This document shows, one piece after another, positions 50,358 through 62,039 of a stretch of 64,000 nucleotides of DNA. This DNA comes from Phoronis australis. Lineage: Eukaryota > Phoronida > Phoronidae. Position numbers and translations under genes: made by a program. How positions within the stretch are numbered: position 1 is the first letter of the stretch; each line of letters opens with the position of its first letter. Where the stretch lies: contig NMRA01000412.1 of NCBI GenBank assembly GCA_002633005.1, forward strand, positions 138,614-202,613, given 5' to 3'. The notes under the pieces were generated by a model that did not search any database, was not told the origin of the DNA, and saw nothing but the letters and a program-made list of their open reading frames with translations.

Positions 50358-53300
50358 CAAAAAGAAATGAACATGAATTCCGGCATTGTTTGGTTGCTGG
50401 TATTAGTGTTTTGCAAACGATAAAATGTAAGAGGTATAGATTTCTAATTTGCACTACTTTGTGATTCGGTCATTTAATATCTTAAAAATTACTGACGTAC
50501 TCGACTTTATTAACAAGTCGTGTTGTAGCACGTTCCGGTTCAAGTACTTCTGACGTATTTCACGGTGTAATAACACGGTCATTTCACGGCCGTATCATCA
50601 CCTATGTATGATGAGCCATTTTACTATTATCTGTGCGTGTTCAATCAGCGACGTGAGCAAAACGATGGCATAGCACTGGTGTGAACGAGTGAACTGCATG
50701 ACATAAATCATTGGGGCACGCCAGTACGTAATGGCCCCCGCTTCTAACAGCTCTGAGACCACATAAGCCAGCTATGTAAGCAGGCATGCACCCCGGAGGT
50801 CGAAAGATTCAGCCACACCTTGAATTTGCAGTCATTTTCTGGGTAAATAAGACTCTTTATTAAACTGTTGTCTAAGAGATCGATAAAATGAAAATGCATC
50901 AGAAGCGAAGGCAGGTTGCAACTGCGATGATTAGTACAAGCCGTACCGCAGTTGCTTGTGAAAAGAAGCAATAATTACAATCTCCTGCAGCGTGAAGCGA
51001 CAACCACAGGTAAATGATTTTAAAGCACTATTTTATTAAATTAGATTAGTGCATGTTAAAATTATCATACGTAGAAATGAATCGTAAGAACGAGGGAGGG
51101 AGAGGCATCGGGTTTGCGTCCACTCATGAAGTTAGAGTGCAGCGCCACCCACTCCCAAAATGTTTATATTTTAGTGGTATATTTCGGCGAAACTCATCCT
51201 GTGTTCTGATTGGGGGAATGCAACAGAAAGAATATCTTTAGTAAGCTTAGGTGATCCGGTGATGGAATCAATTCGTATTCTTTTCCATTTTTTCAATAGG
51301 TGCTCTAGCCTTTCATAAAAGAATATCTGGACAACATGACTTTTCTATTTAGGAACCTGGTATCCTCTTTCAGACGGGGTCCGCTCTTAGAGGGGTGGTC
51401 CAGATCAATTGCGCGGCAACTATTCACGAGGGCCGGATGTCGAAAATTATTTTATATTGGTTAAAATAACGTAGAATATGTCCCATCAAGACATGCAATC
51501 CAAGCAAACAAAAACACGGAAACAATATAAGACAACAAAAACCATTGACCGGAATCGAAAGATAGAAAACTTGAAGACCATTATTTGTAATTATACAAAG
51601 GCGATGGTCTCGATGGTTTTCACGAAACAATATACGTGTATGTAGTGCCTTTTTACCAACTTAATGCAAGAATAGCATTTCTTTTGGAGAACGCTATTAG
51701 AGTAGAATTTAAAAGAGTCGGTCTTACATAACTAACTGTGCCGACCAGATCGTCAAGAGTACATGTATATCATGCACTGTAATAATTTTCGATGATCGTG
51801 CACATGTGCAGTATCTGACGTCTTAAATATCTCTACGTGGATAAACCGTGACGGGCTACCTGTGGGATGAACTAGAATTCGTATTAACGCGAATAAATTG
51901 TGAAAAATTTCTTTGAGAGGGTCTCAAAGCCCCCATGCTCTCCCGGTTGCCTGTTAAATAGACAACATGTACATGTACGTTGCGCGCATTTCATCGTGAA
52001 TAGCTTAAAATTCGTACTGTGAAAAAAGTTATACCACTTAATCGGCATTTAACTCAAAATGCTCACTGTGCGTGCTTAATTTTTAAATTGTGTTCCATTA
52101 CATGTACATTGCTATTTGACCCTGCCGTAACATAGTTTACAGTAATCAGCTATTCTTTAAGTGAAAACCAAGGAAGCATTAAAAAATAATGCCATTACAC
52201 ACGAAGTATATAGTGTATTTACAAAAGTCACATCATAAATGTACATACTAAGGTAGAAAGCCAGCTAGCTGTATGAAGACTGTCGTCAACTTACAGCTCG
52301 GTAGCTGTGTCTTGAGCTTCGTTAGACACCGAAACTTCACACATCCCGGGTAGCTCATAAAGTTGTCATCATGGACATGTAGAGCTAACGACAGGCAGGG
52401 ATGCATGCAAACTCTTTGGGAATCAATCTACACTCACCTTGCCCGTTGCAGAAGTTTAAGTGAAAAGCAATCTAATAAACGTCATTTTTGCGTCATGGTC
52501 CGCCTTTTACAAAGAAAGTCTGTCAATCGTCGTTTTGAAAGCAATGCGCTCGCGACACGCGCCATTTCCTACGGAAATTTTGCGATAGCCTATCTCTCGG
52601 GAGATGATGACTGCTTCGCAGCACATTGGGTTTGCTGGTATTAAGATACTAAAAACTTGTAACGAAATGAAACCAGTTCCGATTGTTATCATATGTACGC
52701 AACCTCGCTTAAGAGAAGAACAGTTGATTGAATCTTGGCCAATAGGTGACGCAATGGCGCCGAAAGCCGGCCCAAAAGACCCAACCCGAATTTAGCATCA
52801 AAATAACGGCTAAACGCCAGTAAATAATTAAGTTTACTCAAGGAAAATTTTAGTTTTTAATGACATCATTAATTTTGGAGGCGACAGGCTCGAAGAAGTA
52901 CATTTATGTACGCTTCGGAAGCCGGAAGGAGTGAAATAAAGCCGACGGACCGACGTCACAACGGCCAGCACGATACTGGCCACTCTCCCTCCGCTCCTGC
53001 GAAAAAACGGCACGCGAGAAAAAAATAGAACACCTCGAATCTGAATAGAGGGTCGTTGCACTACCTGGGACAAAGGCGGTGCCGAAACGCCGGGCGCAAC
53101 GAAGGTCTGTATTAGAGCGGGGGAGACGGAGTTTGCGCGAACGATGCATTTTGTATAAAAGACTTCGCACGGTTACCAGCTAGTGCAAGGGTATCAGCTT
53201 TAGCTGGTTTATGCTAGACATGGGAAGTTGTCGTGGTGATACCTGCTTCAGTTATCAAACAAAAATATCACCTAACAGCTGTGCTGTTATCAATACTTTT

Positions 53301-54192
53301 AAGTATTATTTCTGTTGTCATTCATATTTTCCGTATCGATTTTCTTTTTTGTTGAGTCCCATATAGTTAAAGTTATTTCACCGTACACAATAATGATGGT
53401 AGTAATACCCCAAAGTAGATACACGCATTGTGTATTTATTACCATACCTCAAATTCCCATGAATAGGTCTTTTCATGAATGTATACGTTTTACGTGTTTA
53501 GTTGCAGTGAACAAAGTCCTCAATTATCTTGGTGCTATTTCCATCATACTAGAGCATAGAGTCGATTGCTGTACAAACAGTTAGAATTGTGACAAAGAGG
53601 AAGCGCAGTTAGATTGGCGTGAAGAATACAACAGCTTCTGGGGAACACGTGCCACACAGTGTTCGACCTTCAGCAGATAAAGGTGCTGGCCCCCTGTGTC
53701 AGTTACTTGAATATGAGACCACATCCACATAGGGCCTATATGTGAAAGTTTACTGGCCCCGCCTTTAATCCACTGGTCCCGGGCCACCGTGTATTTCGAA
53801 CGCTGGTCTCACACTGTATTTTCTTCCAGCAAATGAAGTCTAACCACATGCCTCTTTCAACATATCCAGTACTTGACCTTGTTTTCCACGCACATATTCA
53901 AATGATGTTCGATTGGGTTCATGGAGAATTAAACTTCGTAGGTTGTAAAGTTCAACGACCTTCGCCCAATAAAATTCTTTGCTCCCTCTTAAGTTTTCCG
54001 ATTATGAAAATGAAGTTTTCAACCAATAATCGAGATTTTTAAATAACTATTTACAATAAGGTATTTCCAATCTTGAGTTCTTTTTTCGTAGTAACCGGTA
54101 CCTGTAAAAGAGAAAAGAAAAATAAGGATCAAATATACTTGGGAGCCATTTTGATACATCAATGTTCTCCACGACCAACATGACTGCTCCAA
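50358..54192. other. Intergenic, no gene recognised
   Basis: Includes a GC-richer patch (about 52860-53170) ending in ttttgtataaaagacttcgc (TATA-like, 53152). Neither an upstream nor a downstream coding exon could be attached to it. Confidence 0.4.
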
Positions 54193-54330
54193 CAGGGTAG
54201 AGTTCAGAAATGCTAGGACCTCACAAAAATCTAGCCAAAATCACGTGTTCTCATTTGAAATACACTGCAACATCTCACGTAATCTTGCGAAGTCTTGCTT
54301 TTCAGCTAAGTTCAAGCGTTACTGAACTCA
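54193..54330. mobile_element. MITE with CAGGGTAGAGTT end, copy 2
   Basis: Shares cagggtagagttcag, atctagccaaaatcacgtg, tgcgaagtcttgctttt and caagcgtta with copy 1 at 7097-7231. The right terminus is eroded. Confidence 0.7.
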
Positions 54331-55373
54331 GGGTAGGCTATGCCGATGCTTCCATCACAGGTTTGAGAAACCTGCAACATACAGGCTTTTTGCCGTAACA
54401 AAAAATGCCTGCCAGGTCGAGTCCAGTTACGTATTTCTGACAGGTTTGGATTTTCACTGACTATTATGTGGCATGACAGACATACATGTAACAACATGAA
54501 GGTGTCACACATGAAGATACGAACTTGAAAAGTTTTAACCATTAAAAGAAAGTACCCACGGGATTATGTCATTCACTACCAGTCCAATGTGGGAAAAGGT
54601 TGACCAAATGAACATTAACACCTGACCTCATGCGAGAAACCCCGAATACTTGAAACTGTCTTTGAACTTCCCCCAAACTGGATTCAAATAGTAAATCTTG
54701 ACCTTAAGCTTCATTTTCACTCTCGGAAATAGACGGAACTATAACTAATATTTTTCATCTACACATTCCGTATTTCTCCGTATTTCGGAACCCACAGCAG
54801 GAGCTTCTGATTTTACTTTTATAATGCTTAAAGAATGTTTTAGTGGTGCATCTCGTTAGGCGTCTGATATTGTGAAATTCATAAAATAGTATCACCCAAA
54901 TTAAAGGTTAATATCATATTCTAAACGCTCAAACCGAGTAACGTGTTCAGGTCTAAAGTGTGACCCTTTCTAGCGAAAATTTGTTTATGCACGGGTACCC
55001 GGCCAAGATTCCGGTCACTGCGTCCACGTGCATTGGCACTTAAAGGCGAAGACAACCTTTTTCATGTCATTTTGAGCAAAAATAAGGTTCGTTGATTATC
55101 CCAAACACATTTTTCATTAAATTACAGCTTTTCGTAATTTCATTAATTACTCGTCCTCTACTCCGGATGTGACGTTTTGGGAGGCAAGAATTTCGCGCCA
55201 ATTTGGTTCTGTGTTGAGTTTACTGTGAGGATCTGTACTACTTTTGTTGTCGTGCCATTTTTTTATAGTTGTCATCACCACTTCCCATCGATGAGTATTT
55301 TACGACAAGCTAGGTTGTTAGAGAACTCAATTACGTTGGATTTAGGGGTTGTTTAGTTTGTGTTAATCTGAAA

Positions 55374-55583
55374 ATGGCTAGAGTCGGCGACCCATATCAT
55401 AGTGACAGTAGAGTAGTAATGCGTGTGAGTAGCGGAGGCATTGTTCATAGCAGTGGTGACGAGGAATTTTTTCACGGACAGTCAGTGGTTGGGTTTATGT
55501 TTGAGCCCGAGTATGGTCAGGCAGAGTACCCACAGGCACAACTGTCTTACCTGCCCGAGTGCTCCGCGACACGCTACCACTGA
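55374..55583 (+). pseudogene. Short frame in Kolobok-like copy 2, FMFEPEYG motif
   Basis: A 69-codon frame with an acidic, Ser/Gly-rich start and VVGFMFEPEYGQ. A 'FxFEPE'-like segment is, from memory, common near the N-terminus of repeat-encoded proteins in invertebrate genomes. After about 45 codons it runs into antisense sequence of the THAP protein and stops. Function unknown. Confidence 0.4.
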
Positions 55584-55816
55584 ACATCCAAACTGCTAAC
55601 ATCACGCCGTGTGACCCTCTCGCCACTTTCTAGATAGCTACAATACTTCAAACAAGTCCACAATAAACTTATCGAAGTTTGGCTCACCGATCTTTTCATT
55701 GGACGACGAATTGTAATCTTCACTGGGTATCGAAGTGGCCTGTATGACATGTACTTCCACTACTCAACATCGCTGCAGAGCTGCTTACAGGCTCTGGGCT
55801 CGAGACAACAGCACAG

Positions 55817-55975
55817 CAGTGCTGTAGTGATAAAATTAGAGGTAAATAGGCGCCTAAAGCCCACCATATCACCTTGAGCACGGCTGTACGTAACTTACGG
55901 TGCGTAGGCGCTACGTTCAAATGCCAAAAGGTGGTTGGCTGCGCCTACGTGCGCCTACGTCCCACCACAGCACTG
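55817..55975. mobile_element. 159-bp hAT-type MITE nested in Kolobok-like copy 2
   Basis: Termini are CAGTGCTGTAGTG and, reversed, CAGTGCTGTGGTG. It is flanked by the perfect 8-bp duplication CAGCACAG (55809-55816 and 55976-55983). The related element at 36912 has a single CAGCACAG at 37516-37523 in the same context, i.e. the empty site. An 8-bp duplication and CAG termini are diagnostic of hAT. Confidence 0.92.
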
Positions 55976-56116
55976 CAGCACAGGGCGAATCACTTCTAGT
56001 TACCGGAATTGCATGCTCTGGGGGTACGTTTGGAGGCAACGATGACAGTAGATGAAGTGCCTCCAGCCACTGTAGTGGCCATAGCTCGCGAGGCTTCTCG
56101 GTTTTAAACGCACTTC

Positions 56117-56460
56117 TCACTTCAAAAAACGCACTTCTCGGGGGTGGTGACGGGCACTGCCAGGAATCAACAGCGACGGTATGGCACCTTTCTTCACGCG
56201 TTGTTTCACAGGGACCTTCGTCAATTTAGCGTACATATCTCTCTCGTAATCGAACGATATAAAATGCTTGCCACACACTCGGTAACCCTCCACTGCTTTG
56301 AACGTTGCGTAGACGGGTAACGGTGCATTACCCAAACGAGCCAAGTACTGACGGCGAAGTGTGTCATCCTCCGGAAAGCGATGCAAAGCCGGATTCCCAA
56401 AACGCGCTTGAGACGACAATGAGTACACCCCGGTACGCAGCACCTGTGTTGACTGACTCG
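56117..56460 (-). pseudogene. THAP protein of Kolobok-like copy 2, start codon lost and frameshifted
   Basis: Reading leftwards from about 56455: HRCCVPGCTHCRLKRVLG, a frame change, then PALHRFPEDDTLRRQYLARL, AVEGYRVCGKHFISFDYERD and a basic tail (KVPVKQRVKKG). This is a complete C2CH THAP order except that Trp is replaced (RRQY against RRTW in copy 1). Where copy 1 has ATG (aacatgccacg), this copy has aacacaggtg, so the start is gone. The Ser/Pro linker resumes past the nested MITE (SSPEPVSSSAAMLSSGS, 55720-55820). No catalytic domain. Confidence 0.78.
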
Positions 56461-56694
56461 TAAACAAAAACAAACAACGACCCAACACATCACAACTAAG
56501 GTAGAACAATGACAGACCATATGAACAGAAATTGGCTCGAAATTCTTGCTTCCCAAAACGTTACTACCGTTGTAGAGAATGGGCAATTAATTAAATTACA
56601 AAAAGCTGTGATTAAGTGAAAAAGATATCTAGGATAATCAACGAACCTTATTTTTGCTGAAAATGACATGAAAAAAGGTTGCCTTCACCTTTAA

Positions 56695-57683
56695 CTTAAT
56701 GCGAAATTGGCGGCGACCACTGAGGGAGAGGTGGTGAATTACGTAATGACGGTAGGGAGAATTCTGACTTAGGGGGAATTTTTTGGTTTCGACGGGGCAG
56801 GGGATGCAAGTGGAATCGACCGGGAAGAATGGGAATTAAATTGGTGTCGACTTCGGAGCGAATGTCGGTGGAGGCGGAGACGGCATTGGAGTTGACCGGG
56901 TAGGGATAGGCTTACATTTGTTTGGCCCACCCCCACTAATGAAAAACTTACTGTGCCTTTCTGAACCGCGGACAAGAGTGGCTTCTTTTGGCCGTCACAC
57001 TGACTTAAGTTCAACATTTTGACGTAAGCGTCACTAAATGCGCTCAATTATAAATTTGTTTGTGTCAGTTTGTTTTAGCCGTGGAGTTTCATCTCAGGTT
57101 ACAAAGAGTTATTTTCGCCTCCTATACAACGTGCCGCATATCATTGGGATCGATGCTTAAACCCCGTATAAATGTGCAAAATCCCCTCAATCGGATGTGA
57201 GGGGTTTCCGGAAATACACGAGTCTATAGGTAGTTCGATCGATTTTAGCATGGATAGCGCGTGCACATTGGCGTGGTAGAGATCTAGTTGAAGTAGACAT
57301 TGCGTGACTTCACAATTCTTATAAAATAGCGAGTAAATGGTGGAAACAGCGCTTGATAACGAATTAATGGCACTAGTACATGTACATGTACGTGAATATT
57401 GTGGGCTTGTTTGGAGACAGAAACATTTATGAATTAAGCTATTATTCTTATGTCCACTTCTTGGTTCCTGGCGTGTCGGTCGTTTTCATTGCTAATTCAC
57501 TTTGTTTTCTTGAGTATGTGATATGTATGGTTTCCTCACCTATTCCTACTGATGTTCGCTTAACCATTTGTTTATTTAGTACAGGGGACTTTTTTATTAG
57601 CGGTGCATAACCTTTAGAAGGCCTCCTACTTGAAATCGAATTATTTAATCATTGTATTATTATAACTTAACGTAAATAAAGGT

Positions 57684-57736
<53 letters not shown>

Positions 57737-58075
57737 CCTCCCTCTCTCTGATAAATGATGCGACAAATTAGACAGCTTTCATACCAGTCACACAATCAGA
57801 GATGAANCTCTCCCTCTCTATCTCTAGACCCTCGACTTCGCTGGTCAGTTGATGCCTGAGGGATTAGTGATGGTAATAATTTGCGATTGAAATAATATTA
57901 AGGCACTACAGGCAAAAATTTAAAGATGTTTGTGTTTTCTTTGTATCTAGGGGTAACTAACATTCTAAAAATTGAGCTTGCGGTTGATTCGTGAAAACGT
58001 GGCTCATCTCGCAAATTACCAAATACTGATTAATATCATTGACACGTTTAAATGCGCTCAAAAACTGAGCGCACG
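56695..58075. other. Intergenic, no gene recognised
   Basis: Contains the CT microsatellite and the N at 57807. No supported gene. Confidence 0.45.
57686..57750. repeat. (CT)n microsatellite
   Basis: More than twenty-five CT units with a few CCCT interruptions. A further CT-rich patch follows the N at 57807, so the gap may have been placed within this repeat. Confidence 0.96.
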
Positions 58076-61000
58076 CCATTTAGTTGAGTCTAAAAATGTT
58101 TCCCCGTGCATCCTCCGGACTTCAACTCCAAAGCTGCATTTTTGCAAAGAGAAATAAGTGTGAAAACCGAAAAAAAATGTTAAAAAGCCAAAAAAGTGTC
58201 CCACATGCGCTTTTTATGTAAATTAGTGCCGCCATTACCGATTTTTTGTTATTTGATGATATCGGACTTTGTTTTCCTGTAATTGAACAAATCAAGTGTG
58301 AAAACTGATATTTTGAGGGTCAAGCATTACGAAGGAATAATTTTCTTCATAATCTATTGCATCTGATTTGCATGATGCGATTACTTACAATCGATAATAC
58401 ACTGAAGGTGTACATAAGCTAATATAAACACTAAAGTAATGTGCAATTTTCAGTGCTTATATAATCAGCTTTTAAAACCTAACTTCAACGGAATTTTGTT
58501 ATTTTAGATGTATTAGGCTAACCAGATACATGTAGTCCTAGAAAAGCCTTAGTAAAATAAGAGAACGCGAGTTCAATCACGCAAGTGTAACCCCTTCAAA
58601 TGATAAGTGAAGATGGTTTTCGAGCCATGTTGCGTCACAGCGAGATCCCAGCACAAGCAACAAAAGGTTGTATTGAATAGGGGTCTGAATAATAAACCAT
58701 TGCGTGCGGGTGATTTTCGCAGCTGTTTGAGTTAAAACTGAGGTGATTCTCGCGGTGACGTAGACAAAAGCAAGCCAATACGCCTAAAAGTTCGTTACAT
58801 TTGGCAGTTTATGGCACTAGTGGGCACAGAGCGATGCTCTTAACATACTGTAGGAACCAAATTTACATGTGTTACCGTATTTCAACATTTTTTATATTTC
58901 AAGGAAAAATGCAGGGGATTGATAGGAGAAATGTGGGCAGTCATTAGGTGCTTCATGTCATGATCGCTTTCCGTGAAACTACCTTACAACTAGTTACTTT
59001 CCTCTTCCAATTCACAAACATTGATGAGCAAGATATCAATCAGTGAGTTTGGTAAGATAGGACAACACGGCAACACAGATTCTAACACTTCTTCGTCGGT
59101 CCGTATCCACCCTTGTCCTTCGTCATAAGGTTTTTGCTGTTCAATTACGAGTTCGCATGCGTACTTGTACAAAGGGACGCGGTGATTTACTCGTTGGATG
59201 AGAGGTTTCCGTGCAGCCAGGCAGGGGGAAGTCGAGCAAGGTCAACCTTTGACTTGTAGGTGAGAATTTCATCTTTACCAACCATATTGCGCAACATCGT
59301 GGTACGAGTAGCACCTATCCATTACCCATGACTCATACAAGAAGCAGGTGAACTCCTCCATCCCTTTCAAAACTTCAAAACCTACAACCCAATCAACGCC
59401 AAGTTGCACGAATGCTCGGCAACTTTTTGGATTCTTTTGCAGCTTTTTAAGGGGCTAGCCTTTCATTCACCTGGTACGATCTTCTCCAGCATATATGTAT
59501 AAAATCCAAGTACAGTTTCACAGTAACATTTTCCCAAGGATTTTGGCCAGGTCGGAGAGATTCAGTAGTCACCGAAGTTTTCCAAACGCTGTATCTAGAT
59601 AGACCAATCAACTTTATGGCATAAGTATGATGCAACAGAATTACAAAGAAGAATTCAGTGTAAGGGGTTCTGACGCGGCGTTTCTGTACCCAACTGAGAC
59701 AACGTACTGGAGGTTCAAAACAATTCTTGTCTCTCTTCTTGATTGCTGTAGATATGTGGGTGCTCCTAAATATGAACCTGAAACATCAGATTAATTTATT
59801 GTATGACACTGCAGATTAAAGTAAGAAATACTCAGAAAATTTTGTTCAAAAAAAAAAAAAAAAGATTGTGGACTTTCCTCACCATCGAATGTAACACGTT
59901 CATGGGCTTTTCCGTCTACAATCAGGATGACCATCTCGCTCTTCTCCAACATGGAAACTGCCTTCTCACTACTCCAGACTTACAGTAATAGTTGACAGAG
60001 TTGCGTTTTGTTGTCATCGTTTGCAAGAATGGTTTTGCAGTCGTATGGTTTTCGTGTATGTTGTCCACCCACGATTATGTTCTCTGAACTGCCACGGTTG
60101 CAACCGTTCCTGGACTTTAATAGATTCAGAGAGATGGCTGACAGTTGAGAACAAGAAGTGCTTCTTCGACGCCATCGTACTTGTAAATAGATCTCTCCAC
60201 ATATTGAATTGAGATTAGCCAACGTGCGGAGAAGTGTCATGCCATCTTGGATGAATAGAGCATCCTGATGATAATGAAAGTCTTCTGGAGCAATCTCGTC
60301 CAGAAGATAATGCAAAAAGGAGGCTGTGTTGGTCTTGAAAAAGGCCATCTGTTGTTCCACGATGGAGCTTCTACTTGGAGATTTCGTTGTCGGTTGCGAC
60401 ATGCACTGTTTTATCTTTGGAAGTTTCAAAACCAGGCTTGACCTCTTTAATCACGATTCATCAAGCACTGTTGACGATGTTGCTGCCCTGTATATTCGTG
60501 TCCATTTTATTCGAATTGTCTCACAATGGGATACACTGTACATTGTCACCCTTCCTTTGTGAGTTGATGAGTTGACACATTCCCCATCACGTTTGCCAAA
60601 GCGGTTTCAAAATCTAAGACTAAGTCATAGCTCTTTGAGTGACTCGGCCAGTTTGTGCTACATAGTAGTGAGGTGCTTGCTTCGAACAATTTTCTGATGT
60701 TCACACAAAAAAGTACATGGTTTGACGGTAACTTCCACTTTCCGTATGTGATATCTTGTCCAATAAAGGAAATCGTTCTCTTAAATTTTTCACCCCGGTC
60801 ATCAACAAACGAAGAAATCGAATGAGTTCTGGAGGCAAAAGCTTTACAATATCCAGTTCCATATAATGGGCTGTTAATAACCACGCTAGATCTGAAGACT
60901 GTTTGCATGCCTTCCAGTTGTCATCTTAAAGAGTGAGTGCGGTTTTCAGACGTTTACCTGTACTTTCTAAAAAACGCTTGTGCCAAAGCACATGAAAGGT

Positions 61001-62039
61001 TATACTTGATCTGTGAAGCAGCCAAAACGATAGTGTCACCTTTGTCAATTTTTGTGAAGATAACTTGGTTTCGCAATGGACCTTTTTGAAACGATTCTAT
61101 AGTTTCTCAGAACGGTACCTAAGATTCCCATGCCCGTTCCGTTTTAGTTCCGCAACGTACAGCAAACGGAAGGAGGAGACTTTGATGACATCATTTTGTT
61201 GGACGATATGAGTGTTAAGCTGCGGTAGTTTTTTTGCATTCCTGTTCCTCTCACATTGCGTAATGCTGTAAAATTGACATGTTCACTTACAGAATCTAAA
61301 TGAAGAATGCATACGGGTAGAGACTGATCTTTGGCTTCAGTTGATAAGCTTCGATCTCATTTTGTTTTAGACATGATTTTTACATCTGCCTAGACAGCTG
61401 CCTTAATTTTGATTGCAGTCCGATTTCCCTGTACCCCACATTGGATTCGCTCTGACTGACATGTCAACAACCGATATGTATATTTTTATGTTAGTTTGTA
61501 TTCAAGAGGTTTTTACGTCAAAAGCTGATTTAAAGCTTCGATGTGTTATCATGTCACTGTCTTAGAAATAATGTTTCTCTTTTTAAAAGATGAGAAACAT
61601 TGTTTCATTTATTGAACCTGAAATATATTTTCGTTAGGCTGCAACCTTAACATAACGTCGTAGTTTGTTTTCATTTATACCGTCAACATCAAAGTCCTGA
61701 ATTTGTAAAAAAATAGTGGATTATCATGCCCCACACAACATTTCAGTTCCATAAGTTGAGTGTTTTGTATATGTAAGATAACTTTAACCACTTACTTGTA
61801 GCTCTAATGTAATGTTTGACCCACAAAACAGAAGCCCAGACATTTAGCTTTTTCAATATATGAAATAGTCGGGGAGATAAGGCAAAGTATAGCAAAATCG
61901 GTAATGGTGGCACTAATTTGCATAAAAAGTATGCGTAGAACATTTTTTCGACTTGCTAACATCATTTTTCCGTTTTCACAACTTTGAAGTTGAAGTCCGG
62001 GTGGGGTGCACGGGGGCCATTTTTCGATTAGACTAATGG
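58076..62039 (-). mobile_element. 4-kb element with long inverted repeats carrying a decayed multi-copy gene
   Basis: The left arm (58076-58330) and right arm (61809-62039) are diverged inverted copies. Shared phrases in order are ccattTAGT, aaaaatg, ccccgtgca, ccggacttcaact, gtgaaaac, tttttatg, aaattagtgcc, ccattaccgatttt and gggtcaa-cattac. Between them is the minus-strand pseudogene at 58983-60908. No clear target duplication. A small hairpin (gcgctc...gagcgc, about 58054-58072) sits just outside the left arm. The superfamily is not known to me. Confidence 0.6.
58983..60908 (-). pseudogene. Decayed gene of a repetitive uncharacterised invertebrate family
   Basis: Broken minus-strand frames in one order. 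60908-60546: 120 codons including SKSYDLVLDFETALANV. 60429-59980: 149 codons with VEQQMAFFKTNTASF, DALFIQDGMTLLRTLANL, then decayed sequence ending NKTQLCQLLL. Continuing to about 59865 past a stop: VWSSEKAVSMLEKSEMVI and DGKAHERVTFDGEE. About 59420-59320: VQLGVDWVVGFEVLKGMEEF. 59172-58990: ANxxx-type end with EGQGWIRTDEE. This order recalls long proteins seen in many copies in cnidarian, molluscan and other invertebrate genomes, annotated only as uncharacterised (from memory, not searched). The middle section usual in the family is missing; a 16-base A-run (59848-59863) lies at that place. Function unknown; certainly non-functional here. Confidence 0.6.

Larger units (their letters stand above)
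55044..56690. mobile_element. Kolobok-like element, family 1 copy 2 (with nested hAT MITE)
   Basis: Flanked by TTAA at 55040-55043 and 56691-56694. Termini are AGGCGAAGACAACC (left) and AGGTGAAGGCAACC (right, reversed). Shares its interior with copy 1 (taaggttcgttgattatccc, ggctcaccgatc, agcacagggcgaatcact), but the left arm carries a different start exon. A 159-bp hAT-type MITE is inserted at 55817-55975. Confidence 0.87.

Noticed and set aside
52363-52795. Overlapping frames on both strands around 52.5 kb, possible small gene
   Set aside because: Residue composition and lack of motifs do not single out either strand, and no flanking exons with compatible splice sites were seen.
53140-53175. 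TATA-like tgtataaaag after a GC-richer stretch, possible core promoter
   Set aside because: No downstream coding exon or initiator context could be attached, and TATA strings are common in this AT-rich DNA.
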